In this document: positions 16,529 to 24,727 of the stretch, in pieces
How the letters are laid out: the number at the start of each line of letters is the position of its first letter
How positions within the stretch are numbered: the stretch's first letter is position 1
NCBI RefSeq assembly: GCF_013415905.1
Contig: NZ_CP058909.1
Location: 4,154,001-4,218,000 of the forward strand
Origin: Halosimplex pelagicum
GTDB lineage: Archaea; Halobacteriota; Halobacteria; Halobacteriales; Haloarculaceae
DNA: 64,000 nucleotides
Reading direction: 5' to 3'
Made by a program: the position numbers and the translations under genes
The notes under the pieces: model-generated
Database searches by the model: none
Seen by the model: the letters and a program-made list of their open reading frames with translations, nothing else
Told to the model about the DNA's origin: nothing

Positions 16529-18208
16529 TCACAGCCGCTTGCTGACGTAGGGACCGTCCTGGCGGTAGCCGAGTTTCTCGCGGTAGTACTGGCGGACGCC
16601 GATGCCCGAGAGGACGGCGAGCTTGCCGTAGCCCGCGTCGGCGGCCAGCCGCTCGGCCTCGGCCAGCAGGCGCTTGCCGTACCCCTGGTGCTGGTGGCTC
16701 CCGCTTTCGCCCGCCGACTCGCCGACGCCGACCTCGCTCCCGTAGACGTGGAGTTCGCGGACGACCGCGGCGCCCTGCAGCTCGCGCCGGACGGGGTCGT
16801 TCGGGAACCGCAAGCGGCAGAACCCGACAAGGACCCCCTTCTCGCGGTCTTCGAAACTGAGGAAGTGTTCCCGCCCGCCCGCCACTTCGTAGGTATCGGT
16901 GGCGAGGGTGACCTCCTCCGGCTCCTCGTCGTGGTGGCCGACTTCCCGACAGCGGATGCAGTCGCAGGACCACCCGTGCTCGTCCATCCGCTGGCGGGCC
17001 AGCTGCCGGAGGTTGGACTTCCAGACGCCGCCCTCGATGAAGTCGGCGGGGATGTCCCGTTGGACGCGCTGCAGGCGCGTGTACTCGGGGATCATCGACT
17101 TGATCTCCGCGACGAGTTCGGCGGCCTCGTCGTTGTCCAGCGGCTCGAACTCGTCGTTTCGCCACCAGTCGTAGGTGACCGTCCCCTCGACGACGAGCGT
17201 GGGGTAGATCTTCAGGAAGTCCGGTCGGTAGTCGGTGTTCTCGAAGATGCGCCGGAAGTCCTCCAGACACATCTCCTTGGACATCCCGGGCTGGCCGGGC
17301 ATCATGTGGAAGCCGACCTTGAACCCCGAGTCCCGGAGCCGGCGGTTGGCGTCGATGGCGTCCTGCGTGCCGTGGCCGCGGTGCATCTCCCGATTGATGC
17401 GTTCGAAGGTGGTCTGGACGCCCACCTCGACCTTCGTCGCGCCCAGGTCGAGCATCCGGTCGATCTGCTCGGGGTCGCACCAGTCGGGCTTGGTCTCGAA
17501 CGTCGTCGCGATGTTCCGAACGTCGGCGGTCTCGTTCTCGGCGATGACGTCTTCGACGTAGCTGAACTCGCGTTCTTCGGGGTCCTGCGCGAAGCTCTCG
17601 TCCTCGGCGGGCTGGGGGTTCCCGTTCGGGTCGTACTCGTTCATCGCCTCCAGGGCGCGCTTGACGAACCACTCCTGGTAGTCGTGGCTCCGTGCGGTCA
17701 TCGTCCCGCCCATCAGGATGAGTTCCACCTTGTCGACGGGGTGGCCGATCTGGCGGAGCTGTTCGAGCCGCAGGCGGACCTGCCCGTAGGGGTCGTAGTC
17801 GTTCTGCACGCCGCGGGCGGCCGCGGGCTCGTGACCGGTGTAGCTCTGGGCGGAGGAGAACTCCGAGTCGGGACCGCCGGGACAGTAGAGGCACTTCCCG
17901 TGGGGACAGCGCTTCGGCGAGGTCATGATCGCCACCGGCGAGACGCCCGACGCCGTCCGGACGGGCTTGCGCTGGAGGACCTCCTCCAGTTCCTCGCGGC
18001 GCTCGTCGGGGCCGAAGTCGATCAGGTCGGAGTTGCGCGGCACCTTCGGCGAGGAGTACTTCCCGCAGACCTCCTTCTTCGCGTTCTCGACGTCGTCTTT
18101 CTCGATCTCGCCGGCGAGGATGCGGTCGACCAGCTCCTCGCACGCCCGGAGGAACGCCTCCGGTTCGTCGCTGTTCGCGTCGGCCGCGTCCGGCGTCTCG
18201 GTGCTCAT
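16529..18208 (-). CDS. elp3: Elp3-family tRNA uridine-34 carboxymethyl transferase (radical SAM/GNAT)
   Basis: 559 residues. Archaeal Elp3 alone makes 5-carboxymethyluridine at the tRNA wobble position using S-adenosylmethionine radical chemistry and acetyl-CoA. Radical SAM cluster motif RCPHGKCLYCPGG (about residue 100). Downstream: GGTMTARSHDYQEWF, VGVQTTFERINREMHRGH, KVGFHMMPGQPGM and LKIYPTLVVEGT. A zinc-type CDCIRCREVGHH follows. The C-terminal GNAT domain shows HQHQGYGKRLLAEAERLAAD and ends YREKLGYRQDGPYVSKRL. Start chosen at MSTETPDAAD, 30 bases after a TATA-like CTTATTC on the minus strand. Upstream in-frame codons are basic and rejected. Confidence 0.95.
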   Translation of the reverse strand: MSTETPDAADANSDEPEAFLRACEELVDRILAGEIEKDDVENAKKEVCGKYSSPKVPRNSDLIDFGPDERREELEEVLQRKPVRTASGVSPVAIMTSPKRCPHGKCLYCPGGPDSEFSSAQSYTGHEPAAARGVQNDYDPYGQVRLRLEQLRQIGHPVDKVELILMGGTMTARSHDYQEWFVKRALEAMNEYDPNGNPQPAEDESFAQDPEEREFSYVEDVIAENETADVRNIATTFETKPDWCDPEQIDRMLDLGATKVEVGVQTTFERINREMHRGHGTQDAIDANRRLRDSGFKVGFHMMPGQPGMSKEMCLEDFRRIFENTDYRPDFLKIYPTLVVEGTVTYDWWRNDEFEPLDNDEAAELVAEIKSMIPEYTRLQRVQRDIPADFIEGGVWKSNLRQLARQRMDEHGWSCDCIRCREVGHHDEEPEEVTLATDTYEVAGGREHFLSFEDREKGVLVGFCRLRFPNDPVRRELQGAAVVRELHVYGSEVGVGESAGESGSHQHQGYGKRLLAEAERLAADAGYGKLAVLSGIGVRQYYREKLGYRQDGPYVSKRL

Positions 18209-18335
18209 CGCGTTGTCAGGGATCGTCGCCTGGCGCGAATAAGCGTGTCGCTCGCCGCTCGCGCGGTCTTCGGCCCGTGCGCTCGCCGCGCACATCGACG
18301 GTACCTTCTTACTCGACGAGTCCTCCGTTCCGTCC

Positions 18336-18470
18336 ATGACAGCCACAGCCGACGCCGGCGAGTCCGAACGGGAGCCGAGCAGGCCACAGTTCCGCGGCTG
18401 CGTCTTCTGCTACAGCGCCGAGTGGGCCTACTACGGCGCGAAGCAGGGGATCCGCGCGGTCCGGGACTGA
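18336..18470 (+). CDS. 44-residue microprotein with CVFC motif
   Basis: A short frame, ATG 18336 to TGA 18468-18470. The peptide has an acidic start (MTATADAGESEREPSR) and then a Cys/aromatic core, PQFRGCVFCYSAEWAYYGAK, ending QGIRAVRD. One CxxC pair plus Tyr/Trp cluster suggests a metal- or nucleic-acid-binding mini-protein that could dimerise to complete a zinc site. That is inference; I do not recognise a named family. Acidic N-terminus and haloarchaeal codon use argue for a real gene. It is divergent from elp3 and 92 bases before the cupin gene. A weak TATA-like TTCTTACT lies about 25-30 bases upstream. Confidence 0.6.
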   Translation: MTATADAGESEREPSRPQFRGCVFCYSAEWAYYGAKQGIRAVRD

Positions 18471-18562
18471 CCTGCGACCGCCCGCGGCCACCCGCTATGC
18501 CCGAGGGCCGACCGAACCCGTTCGCCCCAGCGGCCTTTCCGCGCGGCGCCGACGTGCTAGCC

Positions 18563-18970
18563 ATGCCAGCGACGGACTTCGACGCCGAACGGGAGTACGA
18601 CGACGACCAGTTCTCGGCCCAAAGCGTGTTCAATAGCGACCACCTGAAAGCCGTCTGTGGCTACTTCGAGCCCGGGCAGTTCATCCCGGTCCACGCGCCC
18701 GACAGCGACGTGGTCGTCCACGTCCGCTCGGGGACGGGCGTCGTCCGCGAGGGCGACACCGACCACGAGGTCGCCCCCGGCGACGTGGTGGCCGTCCCCG
18801 CCGGTGTCGACCGCGGCGTGAAGGCCGACGAGGGCGGCCGCCTGGAGGCGCTGCTGGTCACCGCGCCGCCGCCGACCGACGCCGAGCACGATCCGGTCCG
18901 GGAGGGACTGTGCCGGGGTGTCTTCGACCCGCACGGTGTGGACGCGGCGGCCGATGAAACGGCGGACTGA
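18563..18970 (+). CDS. Cupin-domain protein
   Basis: 135 residues, single small beta-barrel cupin. PGQFIPVHAPDSDVVVHVRS is cupin motif 1 with a His and Asp rather than the full HxH...E set, and PGDVVAVPAGVDRGVKADEG is motif 2. Metal binding may therefore be incomplete. Such stand-alone cupins act as small-molecule enzymes or binding proteins; no substrate can be named. An in-frame ATG at 18497 would add 22 residues rich in Pro and Arg; the ATG at 18563 (MPATDFDAEREYDDD) gives the acidic N-terminus expected. Confidence 0.8.
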   Translation: MPATDFDAEREYDDDQFSAQSVFNSDHLKAVCGYFEPGQFIPVHAPDSDVVVHVRSGTGVVREGDTDHEVAPGDVVAVPAGVDRGVKADEGGRLEALLVTAPPPTDAEHDPVREGLCRGVFDPHGVDAAADETAD

Positions 18971-19006
18971 CGCTCTCACTCCGCGGCGGCGTGGCGCTTT
19001 CGACCG

Positions 19007-19582
19007 TCAGCCGTCACCGCCCGCTGTCGACGCCGTTCCGACCGAACAGGCCATCGACGTGGAGAACGTCCCGTACTCGACCGGTTCCGACTCGGGGGCC
19101 CTGACCGTCGTCCGCGAGTCGTTACAGTCGACGTAGCTCGCCGCGATGTCGAAGCCGTACCACGTGCCGCCCTTCACGTGAACGGCGACCTCGTAGTCGA
19201 CCCGCTCGGTCAGCTCGAACAGCAGGTACGCGCCGGGCTCCAGCTGTGGCGTCGGCGAGACGGCGATGTCCGCCGCTGGCGCCGATACCTCGACGGTCAC
19301 CGGCCGCACCGGGCCGTCCCGCCAGACCACGAGTTCGTGCGCCTGCGCGCCGCTCGGCGGCCCGTCGCCGAGGCGGTACGTCTCGTCCGGTGATTCGGCC
19401 TCGGGGTCAGACTGTGGGATCTTCTGTTCGGCGGGTTCCACGGTTCGCGTCGCCGTGTCCCCCGCGGGCGTCCGCTCGGAATCGGTTCCGCTGTCGGTCG
19501 GTCCGTCGGTTCCCGGCCCGGTTCGTCCGAGACAGCCCGCCGACCCGGCGGCCAGGCCGGCGAGGAGGGCGCGTCGTCGCAT
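19007..19582 (-). CDS. Hypothetical Tat-type lipoprotein
   Basis: 191 residues. N-terminus MRRRALLAGLAAGSAGCLG combines consecutive arginines, a short hydrophobic stretch and a lipobox (SAGC), the typical haloarchaeal twin-arginine lipoprotein signal. A Thr/Ser/Asp-rich linker (about 24-60) is probably glycosylated or extended. The globular part contains GAYLLFELTERVDYEVAVHV and GTWYGFDIAASYVDCNDS, suggesting an immunoglobulin-like sandwich. No known family. Probably a surface-anchored, ligand- or metal-binding protein; function unknown. Confidence 0.7.
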   Translation of the reverse strand: MRRRALLAGLAAGSAGCLGRTGPGTDGPTDSGTDSERTPAGDTATRTVEPAEQKIPQSDPEAESPDETYRLGDGPPSGAQAHELVVWRDGPVRPVTVEVSAPAADIAVSPTPQLEPGAYLLFELTERVDYEVAVHVKGGTWYGFDIAASYVDCNDSRTTVRAPESEPVEYGTFSTSMACSVGTASTAGGDG

Positions 19583-19648
19583 GGTCGTCGAATCGTCACC
19601 CACCGAAAAACGGATTCCGCTGGCTCAACTCGATCTTTGACCGACGCG

Positions 19649-20173
19649 CTACTCGTCCCAGTAGTCGACTTCGGCGTCCAGATCCACGGTCGTCGAGATG
19701 TACCGGTCGTCGTAGTTGCCGGGCGCACCGCCGGCGAACAGCATCGCCGCGTCGCGCTCGACGAGCACGGACAGGTCGGGCTCGTTCATCGTCGAGACCA
19801 CGAGAAACCGGGCGGTCTCGTCGCCGCGGGCCTCGACCTCGTGGGCGTGGTCCGGCCCGCTCGGTAGCGCAACGTAGTCGCCCGGTTCGAGGACGTGTTC
19901 GCTCACCTCGCCGTCGTCCTCGTCCGCGCCGCGCTCCAGATAGAGCGTCAGTTCCCCACCGAGCACGTAGATCGCTTCTTCGTTCCCGGCGTGGTAGTGG
20001 CGCGGCCACGCCCGCTCGCCCGGTTCGAGTTCGTAGAGGCTCGTTCCGAGTTCCTCGCCGCCGGCTGCGATCCCGAGTTGCTTCCGTCGGAACCGCCGGT
20101 CGCCGTGGTCGTACTCGTCCCAGTCGAGGTCCGATTCGGAGACGACGCGGTCCGGGTCGCTCTCGTCGCTCAT
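19649..20173 (-). CDS. Cupin-domain protein
   Basis: 174 residues. Cupin motif 1 is near complete: PRHYHAGNEEAIYVLGGELT (HxH with Glu), and motif 2 is PGDYVALPSGPDHAHEV, so a metal site is likely. The C-terminal part (ARFLVVSTMNEPDLSVLVE and the following GGAPGNYDDRYIS) is shared with cupins that resemble mannose-6-phosphate isomerase or oxalate-binding proteins. Soluble and acidic. Single gene, same strand as the lipoprotein gene downstream but 66 bases away. Function not assignable beyond the fold. Confidence 0.85.
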   Translation of the reverse strand: MSDESDPDRVVSESDLDWDEYDHGDRRFRRKQLGIAAGGEELGTSLYELEPGERAWPRHYHAGNEEAIYVLGGELTLYLERGADEDDGEVSEHVLEPGDYVALPSGPDHAHEVEARGDETARFLVVSTMNEPDLSVLVERDAAMLFAGGAPGNYDDRYISTTVDLDAEVDYWDE

Positions 20174-20321
20174 ACGGTCGGGTTCGTCCCGATATCGGAT
20201 AACGGTCCGCGTCGCTCCCGGTCGTCCGCTCTCGATATCGGTGAGCGTCGGTGTTCCGATCCGGAGGGGAGCCTCGCTATCTCACACGGGAGGCCACCCG
20301 TTCGGCGAACGTGGGGCGTGG

Positions 20322-20609
20322 CTACTCGATCTCTAACTGGCCGCTTCCGCCGCTCTCTCCGCCGGCGTTCTCGTCCCATTCGAGTTCGAACTCGACGCTC
20401 AGTTCGGTCATATCACCGGCCGGCCCCTCGCGTTCGGCCTTGACCTCGAAGGTCGGCCGGGCGGGCGGATTCAGTGTGACGGACTCGGAGCCCGCTTTCA
20501 GGCTGATGTCGGCTCCGCTGTCGAGGCTGTCCGCGACGCTCCGAAGGTACGACGCGATCTCCTCTCGGCTCTGGTCGCTCTCCGATTTGAACAGGACTTC
20601 TTCGGGCAT
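20322..20609 (-). CDS. Amphi-Trp domain protein
   Basis: 95 residues. Matches the small amphi-Trp family common in haloarchaea: MPEEVLFKSES, then SREEIASYLRSVADSLDSG, SESVTLNPPARPTFEVKAER, and a C-terminal VEFELEWDENA with the Trp that names the family. Function unknown. Start fixed by the family pattern and by a TATA-like CATTTATC on the minus strand (20635-20643), 26 bases upstream. A decayed relative lies at 61502-61795. Confidence 0.88.
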   Translation of the reverse strand: MPEEVLFKSESDQSREEIASYLRSVADSLDSGADISLKAGSESVTLNPPARPTFEVKAEREGPAGDMTELSVEFELEWDENAGGESGGSGQLEIE

Positions 20610-20811
20610 ACGGGAGACAGTACGCGGCCCGCACCGATAAATGCGGCCGCCGGTGAGTAGGTCGGCCCGTCCAGTGCGCGTCACGCCTGTCAGCGGATCA
20701 CTCGCTCTCCGAAGTCGCCGTTGCGTGGTACTGAACTCGTTCGGCCACGTGCCACGACTGCAGAGGCCTATCTCCGGCGGAGAATTGCAGCGAGGCCCGA
20801 CACTCGGGCGC

Positions 20812-23022
20812 TCAGGCGACTTCGTCGGCGACCACGTCGATGACGGTGTCGAGCACCGCCGAGCGCTCGCCGGCGATGTACTCGAGCTTGCCGTCGCGGG
20901 CGGACGTGGCGGTCAGGCCGGCGTTGGGCACCCACTCGCGGGCCCGGTCGGCGATGTCGCGCACGTCGATCGGGTGGTCGCTGCGGATGTGGAGTTCGTC
21001 GTCCGACACGCCGATGACCGCGCTCACGTCGTCGCGGTGGCGGCGGTGGAGCTCGTCCAGCAGGAGCGCGGTCGGCGGGAACTCGTAGCGGTGGGTGAAC
21101 GCATCGGTGTCGAGTACCGCGACCGTCGTGTCGTCAAGCGTCTGCCTGTCGAGGTTGGCCTCCGCGGTCTCGATCTCCGTGTCGAGCTTCTCGCGGAACT
21201 GCTCGCTGACGTGGCCGGCGAGCCCGCCGGGGCCGTCGCCCTCGCCGAACAGCAGGTCGGTGATCAGCTCGCGCTTGTCCTCGTAGGACTGGTAGTACGC
21301 CTCCAGCGCGACGGCCTCGCGGACCTCGCGGGCGGCGTCGGCGTCGTAGCCGGCCTCGCTCGCGGCGTCGGCGTAGGCCTCGGGCGTGTCCTCCCAGTAG
21401 CTCACCGCCGGGAGGTGCTGCAGGTCCGCGCGCACGTCGTCGTTGACGTGGGCGGCGACGTTGGCGGCCAGCGTCGCCGAGGTCGTTTCCGGCGCGCCGG
21501 TGCCGTCGGGCGCGACGGCGGCGTCGACCGCCTCGCCGATCTCGGGGTCGACCGCCACGTCGTCGACCAGCGCGCGACCGGCGCCGTACAGATCGAGCAG
21601 TTCGAAGCCGTCGAGCGACTCGCGGGTCGCGCCGGCGGCGACGAAGACGAACAGCGGCAACTTCTCGTCGTGGCGCTCGCGGGCCTCCAGCATCCGCGTC
21701 GCGTCCTTCGTCGCGTCGTCCATGTCGTAGACGCCCTCTTCGAGGGGGCGGCGGTCGAAGTAGTGGTACACCGCGTCGTGCTGGTCGTGCTGGTCGCGCA
21801 CCAAGGGGAGCGTCGCCCGCTCTAGCGCGACGCCGGCGACGTAGCCGTCGGCGGTCGCCGCGTGGCGGACCACGACTGGTCGCTCTTCGAGCACCGCGCG
21901 GCGGACTGCGGTCGCCACCTCGCGCACGTCGTCGGTGAGCGCCTCGACCGCCTCGTCGGCGGCGATGGGGTCGACCGCATCGGGCTCGGCCTGCGCGGTG
22001 AGCGCGTCGGCCAGCCGGTCCTCGACGGTCGCCCGGTCGTCGTCCTCGAGCTTCACCAGCGCCTCGGTCTCGACCTGGAGCTCGCCGCGGCGTTCGCGGA
22101 CCTCGCCGTCCAGGCGGACCACGTCGTCGGTGTCGATCTCGGGGTAGGCGCGGACGCCCGCCTCCTTGAACGCGGCGCACTCCACGCTGTCGGTCTCGTC
22201 GCGGATCTCGAAGACCGTCGGCCCGCTGGTCTGGCGCGCGCTCTCGACGACGCCCTCGAGTCGAACGGTCTCGCCGACCCGGTCGTCGAGCGTCTCGATG
22301 GCGACGTGGTTCGGCTCCGTCGCTTCGTCCGCCTCGTCCTCCGTCTCCTCCTCGGCGACCGCGGTGGCAGCGCCGCCACTGGCGGCGGCCGCCCCGCCGT
22401 CGCTCGACCCGGCGTCGGTCTCGGTCGCGGCGGCGGGCGTCTCCGTCGCGGCGGCGTCGGCGGTCGAGGTCGGCTCGACCCGCTCGTCGCTCTCGCCGCT
22501 CTCGTCGGTCGCCGTCACGTCGGCGTTGTCGTCGGCTGCCGCGCCGCTCTCGTCGGCGTCTTCGGTTTCCTCGCTGTCGTCGGGCGAGTCGGCAGCCGAA
22601 CCGTCGTCGGCTGCCGCGTCCTCATTTCCCGACTCGTCCTCTTTGAGATACGGTGCGCCCTGGTCGGGGTCGTCGACGAGGGTGCCGCGGAACTCGTTTT
22701 CGGCCTGGCGGATCGACCAGCCCAGGTCCACGTTCCCGTTGTCTCGCACCTGCTGAACCTGCACGAAGACGGTGTCGCCGGACTCCCAGTCGAGGCTCTC
22801 GAGCCGTCGGTCGAGCTCGCTTCGGTGGAGCAGTCCGGTGACGCTGTCGCCGATGTCGACGAACACGCCGAACTCGGCGTACCCGTCCACGGTTCCGCGG
22901 TAGTAGCGATCGACCGTCAGCTGGTCGGGCTGGTTCCCGCGGAACTCGAAGACGACGTCTTCCTCGTGGAGGTCGCAGATGCGACCGTCGACAGACTTCC
23001 CGCAGATGATACACGAACCCAT
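20812..23022 (-). CDS. S1 / OB-fold / DHH-family protein, RecJ-like
   Basis: 736 residues. Order of parts: N-terminal zinc knuckle (Cys4, Cys7, Cys16, His19 in CIICGKSVDGRICDLH). S1 RNA-binding domain (about 38-105; YAEFGVFVDIGDSVTGLLHR). A long acidic Ala/Thr/Ser/Asp linker (about 120-245). An OB-fold domain (GETVRLEGVVESARQTSGP). A DHH/RecJ-like region starting VVVRHAATADGYVAG (about 380), and a DHHA1-like C-terminus (VIGVSDDELHIRSDHPIDV). Canonical RecJ has several Asp in motif I and a DHH triplet; here motif I is HAATADG and I find LVDDVAVDPE instead of DHH, so nuclease activity is doubtful. Similar proteins are called RecJ3/4-type in haloarchaea. TATA-like element 26 bases upstream. Confidence 0.85.
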   Translation of the reverse strand: MGSCIICGKSVDGRICDLHEEDVVFEFRGNQPDQLTVDRYYRGTVDGYAEFGVFVDIGDSVTGLLHRSELDRRLESLDWESGDTVFVQVQQVRDNGNVDLGWSIRQAENEFRGTLVDDPDQGAPYLKEDESGNEDAAADDGSAADSPDDSEETEDADESGAAADDNADVTATDESGESDERVEPTSTADAAATETPAAATETDAGSSDGGAAAASGGAATAVAEEETEDEADEATEPNHVAIETLDDRVGETVRLEGVVESARQTSGPTVFEIRDETDSVECAAFKEAGVRAYPEIDTDDVVRLDGEVRERRGELQVETEALVKLEDDDRATVEDRLADALTAQAEPDAVDPIAADEAVEALTDDVREVATAVRRAVLEERPVVVRHAATADGYVAGVALERATLPLVRDQHDQHDAVYHYFDRRPLEEGVYDMDDATKDATRMLEARERHDEKLPLFVFVAAGATRESLDGFELLDLYGAGRALVDDVAVDPEIGEAVDAAVAPDGTGAPETTSATLAANVAAHVNDDVRADLQHLPAVSYWEDTPEAYADAASEAGYDADAAREVREAVALEAYYQSYEDKRELITDLLFGEGDGPGGLAGHVSEQFREKLDTEIETAEANLDRQTLDDTTVAVLDTDAFTHRYEFPPTALLLDELHRRHRDDVSAVIGVSDDELHIRSDHPIDVRDIADRAREWVPNAGLTATSARDGKLEYIAGERSAVLDTVIDVVADEVA

Positions 23023-23154
23023 TGGCAGGTAGAAATGCCCCGGGCCTAAAACGGTTGTCGAAACGCGTCCGTCATCCGTTCGTCCCTCTCTTCGCCCGCG
23101 CTCGCCACTGAAACGGCCTCTTCGGGCGATATAGGCCGGCTCCCGTCGCTTCCC

Positions 23155-23418
23155 TCACTCGAACACGCGACCGTCGTCTTCGAGGGCTTCGATCCCGCGG
23201 GCGACCTCCGCGGCCGCCTCCGGGAACAGCGCGACCTCCACTTCGTTGCCCTCGTCGTCCTCGAAGGCGAGCTTGACGCGCTCGTCGCCGAACTCCCGCA
23301 CCTCCACGCCCTCCACGTCGTACAGTTTCGCCGTCGCCGACGTGTTCGACGGACCGACGTGTTTGATCGCTCCGTCCTTCAACTCGAACATGAATTCCGC
23401 CAGGTCGAGCGTGAACAT
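23155..23418 (-). CDS. Conserved hypothetical protein, 87 residues
   Basis: Small soluble acidic protein: MFTLDLAEFMFELKDGAIKH, then SATAKLYDVEGVEVREFGDE and DEGNEVEVALFPEAAAEVAR. Predominantly beta with a C-terminal helix. I believe it is a widespread haloarchaeal family but cannot name it. Its own promoter is likely: a GTTTAAG on the minus strand (23442-23449) lies 27 bases upstream. No operon partner; function unknown. Confidence 0.75.
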   Translation of the reverse strand: MFTLDLAEFMFELKDGAIKHVGPSNTSATAKLYDVEGVEVREFGDERVKLAFEDDEGNEVEVALFPEAAAEVARGIEALEDDGRVFE

Positions 23419-23504
23419 ACCGGTGATCCGACCGGCGCGCGCTTAAACGACCGTGGTCGGAGGACCGGAGCGCCATCCTCGCGCGGTCCGCACTCGCGAC
23501 GGAC

Positions 23505-24125
23505 TCAGGCGAGACTCGCGGCCACGTCGGCCCACGTCAGCCCGGTCACCTCGGAGAGCGCGGCGAACCCGCGGAAGCCGTAGCCGAAGGCGAGCGCCGC
23601 GGGCACGGCCGTCAGGACGGCGGCTTTCGGCAACGCCACGTCGTGTACGTCGCTGACTCCGACGGCCAGCAGGACGCTGGCGTACGCGGTCGCGGCCACG
23701 CGGACGCCCGGGTAGGGGAGCCCGGCGAAGACGCAGGGCGCCGCGGCGTAGGCGATGACCTGTACCGTCTCGCTGACGCCCGCGCGGTCGGGCGCCGCCG
23801 CGATGAGGATCACCGTCTGGAGCGCGGCGGTCAGGTGTAGCGCCGCGGGCGCGACGAGGACGACCGCTAGCGCCAGGAACAGCACCGTCGAGAGGGCCGG
23901 CTGGTCGCTCAACACCGGGTAGGCGGCCGCGCCGGTCGCGATGCGCGTCAGTTCCTCGACGAGGACGACCGCCCCGGCGAACACCAGCCCCGGCGCCTGG
24001 TCGCCCGGCGCCACGCCCGACCGAAACAGTCGGCGGGGCCTGACCAGCACCTCCACCCAAGCGCGTGCGAGCGCCGCGGCCCCGCGATCGCGCCCGCCCG
24101 ACGGATTCTCGACCCACTGTGTCAC
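23505..24125 (-). CDS. YIP1-family membrane protein
   Basis: 206 residues from the GTG at 24125 (VTQWVENPSGGRDRG), the usual start of haloarchaeal YIP1-type proteins; the frame is open to 24155 but the extra ten residues are not expected. ALARAWVEVLVRPRRLFRSG is the conserved amphipathic entry, followed by about five hydrophobic segments between residues 48 and 200. Function in archaea unknown; eukaryotic Yip1 acts in membrane traffic, so the name indicates fold only. Single gene; a 9-bp inverted repeat and repeat R2 lie upstream. Confidence 0.75.
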   Translation of the reverse strand: MTQWVENPSGGRDRGAAALARAWVEVLVRPRRLFRSGVAPGDQAPGLVFAGAVVLVEELTRIATGAAAYPVLSDQPALSTVLFLALAVVLVAPAALHLTAALQTVILIAAAPDRAGVSETVQVIAYAAAPCVFAGLPYPGVRVAATAYASVLLAVGVSDVHDVALPKAAVLTAVPAALAFGYGFRGFAALSEVTGLTWADVAASLA

Positions 24126-24190
24126 GCCGCGAGCTACGGACCGGGCCGCAATCACGCTTACTCATCCGTCTCGTGGGTCCGTTTCCACCC

Positions 24191-24209
24191 ACCCGGGACC
24201 GTCCCGGGT
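24191..24209. repeat. Perfect 9-bp inverted repeat
   Basis: ACCCGGGAC-C-GTCCCGGGT, a perfect dyad with a one-base centre, directly left of repeat R2 copy B. It lies between the 3' end of the toxin-antitoxin pair and the start of the YIP1 gene, both on the minus strand. It could be a protein-binding palindrome upstream of the YIP1 gene or part of a terminator for the toxin-antitoxin operon. Confidence 0.6.
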
Positions 24210-24218
24210 TCAGTACAA

Positions 24219-24330
24219 CCATCTTTTTCCCGGGTGCGTCGGCGCGAGCCGGTGGGATCGCGCCTCGATCCCCGGCAAAAACAGGCCGGCGCCTGCGGCG
24301 CCGGATGCTAACTACAGGTGAACGACTTAG
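24219..24330 (+). repeat. Hairpin intergenic repeat R2, copy B
   Basis: Reads CCATCTTTTTCCCGGGTGCG, then TCGGCGCGAGCCGGTGGGAT, CGCGCCTCGATCCCCGGCAA, the perfect 8-bp hairpin CCGGCGCC-TGC-GGCGCCGG (24286-24304), then ATGCTAACTACAGGTGAACG and ACTTAG. Parallel to copy A, but without its inserted stem-loop. Lies downstream of the MazF-like toxin gene and upstream of the YIP1 gene (both minus strand). Confidence 0.75.
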
Positions 24331-24396
24331 CGCAGGAGATCGTAACTTATCCGCCAGGTGGCAGATGGGCCGTGAATAATATAGAGAATCGATTCA

Positions 24397-24726
24397 TCAC
24401 AGTACCCGGGTCAGTTCGTGTACACTGTCTGCAACCGTAGTCATGGTTGAGTCGTCGGCCTGCGCCACACGCTTGGTGATCTCTTGGTGGGGAAAGACGT
24501 GCAGCGACCACGGACTCACGTAACTCGGATACGTCTTCAGTTCGCCTTCGGTGAGCGAATCGACCGTCAGTTCAACTGCTATCTCCCGCTCGGTCGACGT
24601 GATGACCGCAACCGTATACCGATCGCCGAAGAACGGCCGGTTCCGGTTCGAGACGACGAGATACGGTCGGACTCCGCTTTTGAACGTTGCTGGCGCGAGG
24701 ACGATACTACCTTGTGCGTAGGCCAT
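24397..24726 (-). CDS. PemK/MazF-like toxin
   Basis: 109 residues. Begins MAYAQGSIVLAPATFKSG and continues RPYLVVSNRNRPFFGDRYTV, the characteristic MazF/PemK strand pattern (G-IVLAP; RP-LVVSN). Members of this family are usually sequence-specific endoribonucleases held in check by an antitoxin. The C-terminal part (ELKTYPSYVSPWSLHVFPHQ) is as in haloarchaeal PemK-like proteins. Starts one base after the stop of an upstream winged-helix gene, forming a likely two-gene toxin-antitoxin operon. Less GC-rich than neighbouring genes. Activity is inferred from family only. Confidence 0.78.
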   Translation of the reverse strand: MAYAQGSIVLAPATFKSGVRPYLVVSNRNRPFFGDRYTVAVITSTEREIAVELTVDSLTEGELKTYPSYVSPWSLHVFPHQEITKRVAQADDSTMTTVADSVHELTRVL

Positions 24727-24727
24727 C

